From Mytilisepta virgata (taxonomy: Eukaryota > Mollusca > Bivalvia > Mytilida > Mytilidae), in contig CM051521.1 of NCBI GenBank assembly GCA_028015205.1, positions 92,108,513 through 92,172,512 on the forward strand: a stretch of 64,000 nucleotides of DNA, given 5' to 3'. The number at the start of each line of letters is the position of its first letter. Position 1 is the first letter of the stretch. Under the pieces are notes generated by a model. That model was not told where the DNA came from and made no database searches. It worked only from the letters and a program-made list of their open reading frames with translations. Positions 24,301-31,689 of the stretch are shown here, piece after piece. The position numbers and the translations under genes were made by a program.

Positions 24301-27199
24301 TAACTTCCTTGATATAATTATTGATTCAGATCTTGACGTAGATTAAAAACACTAGGAAATTTAAGAGACTTGTTGTGGCGCATGACTATGAAATTCGAGA
24401 AACATGTTAACCAAGGTCTTCAACTATACATGCATTTACTTTATTCAATTTGAATTAACGGCGATTATTGACACACTACATATATTTATTAATGGTACGG
24501 AATCACATGTTTATGTTTACTAGGAACACGTGCTGTTTTTATAAACATTTTCTGATTGGTTGGTTTTTGTGTCGCACCCATCATACGATGGGTAGCTCGT
24601 GCAAATCATGCTATTATTGATATAAATGATTAGGTAATTTTTATATCCGACATTCGAAGTTCTTCCCGAGTAGCATATACTACACGTTTCTTAGTCTTTA
24701 CCCCCCCCTCCCCCCCTAACCCATTAGTAATGGAATGTATATATGCGTAAATATTGATTGTCGAATATATGTTTTGAATGAAACTTGTTTTTTCTATTTT
24801 GTAGAATGTGTGGATATCATTAGTTAAATGGACCTTTTTGACATACGGTTATTCCGTTTTTTGAAAAGACTTTAAAGTTTGAGATATGAGATTTGATGAG
24901 ATTTAGATGGACATTTAGTTTTAATAGTGAATATTGAGATAAATGAGCTGTCAGAGCTGTTGGTGTTTTGTGAAATAAAATATATGCTACTCTCACAGGG
25001 AGAGCTCATTTCTGATACATGTGTTGAGTTTTAGATTAATTAAATAATTTATGTTGGGTTGAGTGCGAGACGAATTACAACATAAGTATATTTCTAAGCG
25101 CTATATTTAGTGGAAAATCACCATGAGCGAGGATTTCTTTGAAACAAACAAAAAATATTTAGCTGTTAGAAAAATGTTGTATCCCCCTACATAAAGTGAT
25201 GCGAATTTTCATTACTTCATTGGTATTGTGACTTGGTAAAGTTAAAACAAAAATGTGCAATGGAATTTTGAATTTCTTTTTAGTAATTTAGCCGCATCAA
25301 ATCTATACAATAAAGTATTTAAACCTTTTCTATAAAGATAAATATACATTAAATATGAAATCAAAGGGATCACAAAGATCGGGAGATAACTTTAATATAC
25401 ATCAATTTATATAGCTGTTACACAAAGGTTGTATCTAAAAGCTTAAAGGTTATGACAAATATAGTAAAAATATTCGTGTCATCTTTATCTATTACTAACA
25501 ACTCTTTTTCTAAATCTTTATATAATATTAAATATATAGGTGAACTTGTGGGTGAAACTTAGTCGTTGTTTTTTTTTTATAGAACTAAAAAAAATGTTCT
25601 AAGTGTTAAACTTGATACAGTTTTTTGCAAGTTTAAAGACACTGGACAAAATAAAATAAATATGTTCAAACTTTTCAGCAGCGATAACACATCAAATATT
25701 TTTATGATAGTAACTTTGCAGGAAAAGAAGATTGTTTTGTAATATATGTGTTTAATATCATGTAGCTACGCAATAAACAGATCTAAATGATGCAGACATC
25801 TGGATACTGCATCAGAATTAAACTTGGCAAATACAAGCGATTTGTGTTCTCAGATCTTGTTGAATTGCCGTCAAAAACTTGGTATATAACCATTAATAAG
25901 TACTCTGATATTAAAACATCATTAATTATAGAGCCCATTGCCATGCACATGAAACAATAAAATTGGACAAATGAACATGCAGAAATTGGGTAAACACTGT
26001 ATATATAGCACATGATGGAAAAGAAGCACTTCGGACAGCTCATGATAACTTGTTATACAAATTTCCCTTAAAATAATCAAGCTTACCACTAACCAGTTTC
26101 AAATGAAAGAAATTTGGCCCCCAAAAAGTTTTATATCTTTCAAGGCATTCTTCAACAAAAAACTTCGTAAAAATAATATACCGATTATCTCACTAGTAAC
26201 CAAAATAAAGCCACGCCAAGTTTAATTAGTTGACTGTATATTTCATTGGTTTTCTTTTCAAACTTAGAGTAAGCAAACGATACTGTTTTTTTTCTGGTAT
26301 AGGTCCAAAATTAGGTGATGAAAACTGGTTTGTGTGTGTGTTTTCGTTTAGCTATTTGAAACAATCTGATTCTCAATAAGAGCGAGATCAAATTATTATA
26401 AATCTGAATCCAACTATCGTTTGAGATCAGGCGAGTGAACACAAGGTTCGATATCTCATTTGAAATTTTTAGGATCCCTCAAAAGTCAAAGGCCCTGCGT
26501 CATAGTGCGACCCACTGCCCACTAATTCAACGCGTCTTTGATTTTATAGAAAGGAAGATTGCAAATCGATCATAGCTTAATTAACACATTAACTTAATTT
26601 AAAACTGTCCAAAGTTAAAGTGAAGCATTTCAAATTTACTTCGTTAGTCAAGTAAAACGATGGTAATATCGATAGATGAACGGCAAGAAGAAATATTTAT
26701 TTTCCCATACATAACTTTTCCGGTTTGTAAGTCATTAATATATTTTTCAAGGAACTTTCAAACATATATTTAAATGTATACGGAAGAAAATTTACACGAT
26801 GTTAATATTCAGACCGACAATTATATTGATTTACAAATAGTTCTTGCTTGTAACCAGGTTTAAGAAAAATGAACAATCACACGAATCGTGTATATTATGT
26901 ATATATTGATTTTTTTTTTAGATTATTTTAATGCAAAAAAAAATTAAGGAGCATTTCGGTTGTCAACACACATGGCATGTCAATTACTACATAATAATCG
27001 ATGTTTACATTTCACTTACCCTAGGACGCTTCCATATTATTTGCCGGAGGCCAGAAATCCTTGGCTGTCCCCCAGCATATGTCAGCGAGGACAAATTCGG
27101 TGTAAAATCTGGGTCTACAAATAATTTGTTATTCCTCAAAAGCTCATTTCTTAATCCGAAATAGTCTTCTTTCCTTATAACACTTCTAGGTAAACTCAT
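340..27199 (-). CDS. Penta-EF-hand calpain (Ca2+-dependent cysteine protease), 3' end beyond the window
   Basis: Cytosolic Ca2+-activated cysteine protease of the classical calpain type. Exons, 5' to 3' on the minus strand: 27199-27020, 23076-23007, 18364-18263, 17323-17170, 15866-15689, 15183-15097, 14759-14674, 12814-12737, 12456-12363, 12004-11917, 11115-10967, 9923-9706, 9152-9122, 7515-7398, 6851-6790, 6107-6039, 4985-4907, 1927-1811, 404-340. All have GT/AG borders and the phases join into 675 codons without a stop. Seen in the protein: a short N-terminus; an LFVDPDF block; oxyanion Gln80 and catalytic Cys86 in YQGYLGNCWF; His248 in GHAYS; Asn272 in RNPWG; the beta-sandwich domain with TAGGCGNHP; then EF-hands (LLD-RNRSGALNYDE across two exons, FDKDGTSSVDTYE, and a degenerate YGNRNNKIRLTD). 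The usual last eight to ten residues must lie left of position 1. The length matches calpain-9/A-type proteins. The Met at 27199 is the first in frame after the last upstream stop; the reading frame stays open for about 80 nt before it, so the start is probable rather than certain. The exact paralogue cannot be named. Confidence 0.93.
1020..1810. other. Calpain intron, no recognised element
   Basis: Part of the intron between the last two visible calpain exons. AT-rich with scattered short homopolymers. I see no exon-like conservation, tRNA or repeat structure here. Confidence 0.5.
2268..3305. repeat. Dispersed repeat with hairpin ends and an internal duplication (copy 1)
   Basis: The left end carries the hairpin GGCTCCCAAGAGCC followed by CACTCACC; the right end carries a hairpin of GCTCACATG and its complement followed by CTAAAAA. 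The same two ends bound a second copy at about 29190-30528. Inside, a segment of about 340 bp beginning TCTATAATAATATTCAAG at about 2381 is repeated about 500 bp later at about 2882 with modest divergence. There is no open reading frame of note. It lies in the calpain intron before the EF-hand exon at 1927-1811. It is a non-autonomous dispersed element; the class is not determined. Confidence 0.7.
4084..4422 (+). mobile_element. tRNA-derived SINE (family A) with 11-bp target-site duplication
   Basis: The head has an A-box-like GTGTAGTGGTTAGCACA and a B-box-like GGTTCAATTCC at tRNA spacing. A body of about 250 bp follows, with an A/T-rich tail built of TAAATAAATAAG. It is flanked by identical AACTTATTGTT at 4073-4083 and 4423-4433. 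It sits antisense within a calpain intron. It differs from the five SINEs near 14.4, 21.4, 23.4, 37.7 and 60.3 kb in head and body. Confidence 0.85.
4604..4627. repeat. C-run / A-run homopolymer junction
   Basis: A run of about 14 C is followed directly by about 10 A within a calpain intron. It is a low-complexity tract whose length may be unreliable in an assembly. Similar G or C runs occur near 20861, 24702, 27691 and 39401. Confidence 0.8.
6164..6438. mobile_element. Foldback (hairpin) element
   Basis: The outer arms are inverted copies: TATGGCCTAGTTTGATC on the left and GATCGAACTAGGCCTATGA on the right. Inner complementary stretches around CTATAGTTT continue the stem. The interior has a direct repeat of TTTTGCTGCGCATGT. 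There is no coding capacity. It begins about 57 nt upstream of the 3' splice site of the calpain exon at 6107-6039. Confidence 0.75.
7590..7773. mobile_element. Foldback (hairpin) element
   Basis: Two arms of about 85 bp are inverted copies meeting near GTCTCCAACGAGGC. Shared arm words are AGTGCAAGACGGAAAAATCT and GGTCTCCAAC. A long chance reading frame runs across this element into the adjacent calpain exon; it is not a gene. The element ends about 75 nt from the acceptor of the exon at 7515-7398. Confidence 0.85.
8391..8665 (+). pseudogene. 5'-truncated LINE tail (C-terminal reverse-transcriptase polyprotein remnant)
   Basis: An in-frame 45-codon stretch ending at 8525 reads FCTKFKDLPNEEKFIWLF and then TNEDISVLKILRKYI, with a stop after RRGE. 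This resembles the extreme C-terminus of non-LTR retrotransposon polyproteins (a cysteine-bearing segment, then KF-x-LF and VL-x-x-L). A short 3' region ending AATAAATATTCTTATTCTG follows. No upstream RT motifs are present, consistent with severe 5' truncation. It lies antisense in a calpain intron. Assignment rests on pattern memory and is tentative. Confidence 0.45.
9202..9356. mobile_element. Foldback (hairpin) element
   Basis: The arms TAAACAGATATATCATGA and its near-complement TTATGATATATCTGTTTA flank a second inner stem (GGGATCTGCAAACAATACT against AGTATTTGTTCGCAAACATC). The centre contains a small palindrome around GATATTT. The left arm begins about 50 nt upstream of the 3' splice site of the 31-bp calpain exon at 9152-9122. 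Confidence 0.75.
13535..13725. mobile_element. Foldback (hairpin) element, about 80-bp arms
   Basis: The left arm contains AGATCCAGAACAAAAATAAC and GACTTGTAGTCAGG; the right arm, inverted, contains CCTGACTACTCGTGCAG and GTTCTGTATCTAA. The arms match over about 80 bp with roughly 20 percent differences. The centre is CCTCAGCTGACACC. It lies in a calpain intron, more than 700 nt from either exon. Confidence 0.8.
14409..14644 (+). mobile_element. tRNA-derived SINE (family B), 12-bp target-site duplication
   Basis: The head GGGGCCTCGATGACCGAGTG carries an A box; a B box GTTCGAATCTC follows. The conserved body includes TTTTCCTACCGAAGATCG, and the tail is AAATAAACAAACAAAC. Flanking copies of TAAAATCTCATT lie at 14397-14408 and 14645-14656. 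It is antisense to calpain, and its 3' duplication starts 17 nt inside the intron from the 5' splice site of the exon ending at 14674. Confidence 0.93.
17365..17810. mobile_element. Foldback element filled with an AGATATCT palindromic array, 10-bp target-site duplication
   Basis: The terminal inverted repeats are about 38 bp (GCAAGCCGTTTTACTATTTA on the left; its complement ends at 17810) with a single mismatch. The interior is a head-to-tail and inverted array of about 21-bp units built on the palindrome AGATATCT plus TATAA spacers. Identical CATATATTCA lies at 17355-17364 and 17811-17820. The right copy abuts the repeat; on the left an extra TAAT lies between the duplication and the first shared arm base. 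Both strands lack stops over long stretches, which produces chance reading frames. The element begins 41 nt upstream of the 3' splice site of the calpain exon at 17323-17170. Confidence 0.88.
18720..19290. repeat. Degenerate tandem units of the 'GGTCA...GACATGTA' type
   Basis: Repeated words (tcacaaaaactt, aacctaagt, agtgaa, catactgacat) recur at about 130-150 bp. They resemble, at lower identity, the array at about 43080-44230. This lies in the calpain intron between exons 2 and 3. It is non-coding and old. Confidence 0.5.
19320..22310. repeat. Composite block of degenerate tandem repeats
   Basis: About seven diverged units of 130-180 bp share 'CCCCTTGTATCTC', then 'AAAAGATAG', then 'ACTCATCAAG' (about 19430-20500). 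Three units end in GGCTCATACCATAATACGA-like and CGTATAAAAATCGGAT-like words (about 20520-21270). A third family of AGACAGGAATTTATGG...AATTTAATACATCAAATTAT occurs near 19330, 21810 and 22200. A SINE at 21417-21650 interrupts the block. GC-rich GACGACGACGACAGG clusters punctuate it. No coding sequence is seen; apparent reading frames are by-products of the repeats. Confidence 0.7.
21417..21650 (-). mobile_element. tRNA-derived SINE (family B), 11-bp target-site duplication
   Basis: This is the reverse orientation of the 14.4 kb SINE: it begins with the tail complement TTGTTTGTTTAG, passes through CCGACCTTCGGTAGGAAAAT, and ends with the head complement ACTCGGCTACCGAGGCCCC. The B-box region is damaged. 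Identical TTACAAATTTA lies at 21406-21416 and 21651-21661. It is sense with respect to calpain. Confidence 0.92.
22311..22480. repeat. Short repeats of TTCTGACCTAGAAC / GACAGTTCTG
   Basis: About nine imperfect copies of a 15-20 bp word related to the palindrome GTTCTAGGTCAGAAC lie within 150 bp of calpain intron, ending with CCTGACAGAACAG. Function is unknown; no open reading frame. Confidence 0.55.
22861..22978. mobile_element. Foldback element, CCCGAG family (copy 1)
   Basis: The outer arms are GCCAAACCTATATCAC and GTGATATAGGTTTGGTC; the inner arms are AATATCACCCCGAG and CCCGAGGTGTGATATT. The core words TATCAACCCGAG and CGCCCGAG are shared with the element at 28444-28578. It ends about 22 nt from the 5' splice-site hexamer of the calpain exon at 23076-23007. 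Confidence 0.8.
23367..23624 (-). mobile_element. tRNA-derived SINE (family B), about 11-bp target-site duplication
   Basis: The sequence is near-complete with an intact head (CCACTCGGCCACAGAGGCTC in complement) and B box. Flanking CAAATTCTTTG lies at 23356-23366 and 23625-23635. It sits in the first calpain intron. Confidence 0.92.
23640..27004. other. Calpain intron 1, no recognised gene
   Basis: AT-rich intron sequence between the calpain first exon and the SINE at 23.4 kb. A C-rich tract lies near 24702. I found no splice-compatible conserved exon, RNA gene or clear repeat on either strand. Confidence 0.5.
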
Positions 27200-28443
27200 A
27201 CTGTTTATCCCCTGGGAGTACAGGTAAAATGTTTTCTCCCAGAGGTTAGTTTAAAGCACAGCGAAAAGTATAAATGTTGAATTATAAATTATTATAAATC
27301 GGCAATGTACTCATAAAAGAACTAGCTTGCATAAGTAGAACGAATCATTATTGTCGCTTCAACCGATGAAATAATAAATTGACTGGTATGTGTTGGATTT
27401 AAATAAGAATAACGAACAGAAAAAATTGAGGGTCTGTACGGGATAAAAAAAAACCGAAAGGGAAATAGAATGTTCGATAGTTATGCGTTTATATTTTAAT
27501 AAGTAAATATTAATTTAAGTCAAAATGCTGCTATGACCTCCGGAAATATATATCAGACCGATTTTTTTTCCTGTCAAGGTTCTGAATTCGATTTACGGAT
27601 AGCCTAATTATACTACAAGGATTCATGAAATTTATTTAATTTTTTAGATCCATAAATATTTTGAGGACCTCGTATACAATAATTTTACCACCCCCCCCGG
27701 CTTCAGTTTACAAAAATGCTAAAAAAAAAATCGGTCCAAATTCTTCATTTTTCAAGAAATTAAAAATAAAAAGTGACCCCCACTCCTAAAATTTGGTAAA
27801 AAATAGGGATTTTTCCCATTTTCGCAATATTTTAGTTAAAATAATTTGTGCTGCACGTAAATTTGCTCTTCTAGTCCTCAAGAAAAAAATTAAATTCTCG
27901 CTCGCATCTAATTTGCTATAAATATCTTTCGTTTTTAATAAACTACATTTAATGTGGATTTTGTTGAAATTTTAGTACCAATATTTCCTGCGCCATACGG
28001 GCCGCTACTCCTTGTCATGTGCATCAAGATTGTAGTGTTAGAGAATATTTATTACTATATACAACATCCAGAAGAGCTGTAAGGGTATTTCTCTCTCATC
28101 TGTTTTACCGAAAACAATGTTATAAATGAAGATTCATGTCTTAATTTAATGTAAAATTGAAAGCATGAAGCGTGAAAGTATGCCAACAGATCTCGTAAGA
28201 TATACACCCATAAAACTCATATACATTATTTATTAATATATCTAAATGTTCACAGGTCAAGAGTATAATATCTACATCATTGTATTAACATGGACTTGAG
28301 TCAGTTATGAATATAATTGTTTCTGGGATATAGCAACAAAGGGCACCTGGAATCAAAACACTTTTACCTGGAAGTTGACCCAAATACATGAAATGTGCTC
28401 ATGCACTTGGAGCAGGAATTCGCTATATGTGTTAGAATATATA
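27200..28443. other. Calpain 5' flank, no recognised gene
   Basis: Upstream of the calpain start codon. It is AT-rich, contains a short C run near 27691, and shows no convincing TATA box or open frame. The calpain promoter or a further 5' non-coding exon is presumably here but I cannot place it. Confidence 0.4.
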
Positions 28444-28578
28444 TATAATACATGGTAAAATCTGTATCATATGCTGTATCAACCCGAGAAACCAATATCA
28501 GCCAGAGGGCCTTTGCCCGAGGGCTGATATTGGTCGAGGTTGATACAGCATGTGATACAGATTTTAACATGTATTATA
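28444..28578. mobile_element. Foldback element, CCCGAG family (copy 2)
   Basis: The arms begin TATAATACATGGTAAAATC and end GATTTTAACATGTATTATA. The inner stem is CCAATATCAGCC against GGCTGATATTGG. The core words TATCAACCCGAG and TTTGCCCGAG are shared with the 22.9 kb copy. It is intergenic. Confidence 0.85.
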
Positions 28579-29189
28579 CACTTTATCATAAATTTAAACA
28601 GAGGACTTACAATTTTTCAAATTAAAGTCTACTGCCACAAATGAAATTGATTGGGAAAAATATTTTGTGAAAAAAAAATAAAAAATCGGGGGAAGGGGGG
28701 GGGGTTTAAAAAAGTCAAATAATCTGAAATTTGACAACAACTTTTTTATTAAGCCGCACTTACTAGGTGATAGACACTTTGCTATACATATTTGCACCTT
28801 AGTGGGTGTCCCCTGGTTTTAAACAAATATATCTGGAATCGACAAACTCAGTTGACATACGGGATGGCCTAGCTCTGAGGAGGGTTGCCCTGAAAAATCT
28901 CCTAAAATAACCCGAAACATTGAATAAAATACAAGTAATACAAAACACAATGTAAGGGCAAAGTTGCGATCTATACCGCAAAAGGGGGGAGGGGGGTTTA
29001 TGGTCATTTAAAAAAAATATGTGCATATATAGAATAAACAGCTGGCCACGAGCGCATGATACGCCCGTCGACTTGTGAAAAAAACATAATAAGTGTTTTT
29101 GGAATCCACCTTTATTTAGTGGAGCTGCTTGTGAGATGTATATGGAAACCCGGGAAAACATTAGCGTGTACACTTTTAAGCAATAAAGA
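28579..29189. other. Intergenic, no recognised gene
   Basis: Contains G-rich runs (near 28690 and 28985) and chance open frames without coding character. Nothing is recognised. Confidence 0.4.
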
Positions 29190-30528
29190 CCAGAGGCTCC
29201 CAGGAGCCTGTAATCGCTCACCTGGCATACAGTTGCCAAAGTTGACATTAAAATTTTTAGTTTGTACAGAGTAAGCAGTTTAAAACAAAAAAAATCAAAA
29301 TATCCTATAGTGATCTATGTTAAACAAGTTTGGTTAATTGGTCATCTTTGTTTGTGTCTGATGTCAATGATTTAAATTCTAAAAATGACCATTTTATTGA
29401 AGTTTGGTTCTAATTGTAAATTTAGATTTTTTCTATGAACTTTTCATAGTGTTCTTATTAAATGTAGGTTTCTTGTAGTAGTAATGTTAGTTGGCTGGTT
29501 GGGTAATTGGATAGGATTATCCTAGGGTGAGTGCTCACTAACCTGTTTAATCCTGCCACATACTAAATGTGTTTGTTCGAAGCCAAGAATTTGTAGTTCA
29601 GTGGTTGTCTTCGTTTATTTGTTTACTGTTATTCCTTGTTGATTAGGTGCATTGTTATATCTTATGAATTTTGATACATTTTGTATTTTTCGAGGCTTTT
29701 TACATCTTGTTTTATGGTGTCATTTTGATCTATTGTTGAAACTTCTACCATTCCAGACTGTACTCAATATGAATATATTGGTTAAGTTTGACAACCACAT
29801 TGAATTTAACTTAAGTCCATGGAAGGTAAAATGTAGGTCAAAATGATCAAAGTGTTCTTATTCTGGACTGTACAAGTAAACATGAATTCACTGATAAAGT
29901 TTGACAACCATAATATGAATATTTGTACAGAAATGGACCTAGATGCGAAACTTAACCAAAGTCACTGGAGCATAAAATTTACATCAGTTACCAAAGTACT
30001 GCCATTTTGGACTGTGTTTCTAGAGATGAATATACTGATTAAGTTTGACAACCGTAATATTGAGCATGTGGTTCCAGACAAAAAGATTTTTTAATGAATT
30101 TCCCATAGGGTCCTATGTTAAACTAAGTTCGGCTGTGGCAGCCATCTTGATTGGCGGGTGGAGTCATCGGATACAATTCTGAAAGAGGATCATCTAAGGA
30201 CCATTCCACTTAAGTTTGACATAAATTGGTTGAGTAGTTTTGGAGGAGAAGATTTTTTAAGAAACCACCCCCTTTTTTCTATTTTTAGTAACGGCAGCCA
30301 TGTTTGTTGGTGGATTGCGACCCCTGATACAATTCTGGAAGGGGACCACCCAAGGACCATTCCTGCAAAGTTTGGTTGAAATTGGTCCAGTGGTTTCAGA
30401 GGAGAAGATTAAAATGTGAATTGTGGACGGACGGACGGACGGACAGACGGACGGACGGACGGACAGACGACGGACGCCAAGTGATGACAAAAGCTCACAT
30501 GGCCTTTCAGGCCAGGTGAGCTAAAAAA
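29190..30528. repeat. Dispersed repeat with hairpin ends (copy 2), includes an ACGG microsatellite
   Basis: The left end is GAGGCTCCCAGGAGCCTG and then CGCTCACCTGG; the right end is GCTCACATGGCC...GGCCAGGTGAGC followed by CTAAAAA, matching copy 1 at 2268-3305. The interior carries three diverged units of about 135 bp with the shared word AAGTTTGACAACC (near 29788, 29900, 30045). Two further units contain GACCACCCAAGGACCATTCC or a close variant. A GACGGACGGACG microsatellite lies at about 30424-30475. It is non-coding; the frame through the microsatellite is spurious. Confidence 0.75.
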
Positions 30529-31090
30529 GACTACCTTTTTTACCAGAAAGCTCAATAAAAATTCAATAACTCAAAAATAAAACAAAGAATCATCACGAAA
30601 AAGTATACAAATCTTCAGATTAATATATCTAAGAAGTGTGTAAAGTTTTATGCAATAATCATAACGTTTTTGAGGTACGGCGCGACATGTGAAACCCCCT
30701 CCCCCTTTTTTTTTACAAAAAACTCAATAACTCTAAAATAAAATTTTGAATCATCACCAAAAAGTATACAGATCTTTAGATTAATATAACTAAGAAGTGT
30801 GTAAAGTTTTAAGCAATAATCATAAATCGTTTTTGAGATACGGTGCGACATGTGAAAAAAACAGACTTCTGTTTTAGTTACAAAGTCCCGTAACTCAAAA
30901 AGTTTTAATCTTATTTTCACCAAAAAGTATACAGATCGTTTGACCATCATAAGAAACAACTATGTTAAGTTTCGTGAAATTTGGATGAGTCGTTCTCAAG
31001 TTACGGCGCGACATGTTTACGATGGATAGACGGACGCCGGACATTTGTATACCATAATATGTCCCGTCAAAATTTCGACGGGCGTATAAA
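30529..31090. repeat. Three diverged direct units ending GGGCGTATAAAA
   Basis: Three units of about 180 bp share 'AACTC-AAAA-TAAA', 'AAAAAGTATACA', 'AAGTGTGTAAAGTTTTA' and 'ACGGCGCGACATGTGAAA'. The block closes with GGACGCCGGACA, ATACCATAATATG and CGTATAAAA. This closing module also ends the repeat units at 20.7-21.3 kb, so both belong to one dispersed family. Confidence 0.65.
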
Positions 31091-31372
31091 AAGTATAAAG
31101 AAAAATTATGTGCATATATAGAAAAAGTATAAAGAAAAAGTATAAAGGAAAAGTATGTGCATATATAGAAAAAGTATGTGCATATATAGACAAAGTATGT
31201 GCATATATAGAAAAAGTATAAAGAAAAAGTATGTGACAAGCATGTGCATATATAGATAAAGTATGTGCATATATAGACAAAGTATGTGCATATATAGAAA
31301 AAGCATGTGCATATATAGAAAAGGTATGTGCATATATAAACAAGTATGTGCATATATAGAAATAAGTACATA
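31088..31372. repeat. 21-bp minisatellite, core GTGCATATATAG
   Basis: About a dozen head-to-tail units of about 21 bp with core GTGCATATATAG plus AAAAAGTAT, some shortened. Because 21 is divisible by three and the unit lacks stops in several frames, it yields long chance open frames of repeated FLYMHIL-type peptides. These have no start context, homology or codon bias of a gene. Confidence 0.9.
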
Positions 31373-31584
31373 TAAGGCAGCTATGGCGTTCCATAAGTGA
31401 TAGCAAAATAAACCATGGGTTAAGGATGAGCAACGTACAACTTAGGGAACACCCATTGGTTTGTAGAGGATCGTAAGGAAGTGATCTCAGACTCTGAAAA
31501 TATTTTTTTGCGGCATCATTTCTAGCATAGCATTAAAAGCAGAGCATAGTCACAATTTTCCAAGAATATATTCATTTTTTTTTC

Positions 31585-31590
31585 TTTATT
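31585..31590 (-). terminator. Polyadenylation signal of the dehydrogenase gene
   Basis: AATAAA on the minus strand, about 100 nt past the stop codon at 31690. It is the first canonical hexamer downstream. Confidence 0.55.
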
Positions 31591-31689
31591 GAATTAAAAT
31601 GGAACAAAACAAGTCACAACATATGATTGTCCCTCTTTAAATATTAATTATTACCACCTATTGTCATATTTTTTAATCTAGAATACTGT

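Noticed and set aside
28799..29248. 149-codon minus-strand open frame
   Set aside because: No recognisable motif, no splice-compatible extension, and an overlapping alternative frame of similar quality; treated as chance.
30257..30490. Minus-strand frame rich in SVRPSVCPSVRPS
   Set aside because: Translation of the ACGG microsatellite within a dispersed repeat; no protein family.
30895..31433. Overlapping long minus-strand open frames of repeated YICTYFF / FLYMHIL peptides
   Set aside because: They are produced by the 21-bp minisatellite, whose period is a multiple of three and whose unit lacks stops in several frames; no homology or start context.
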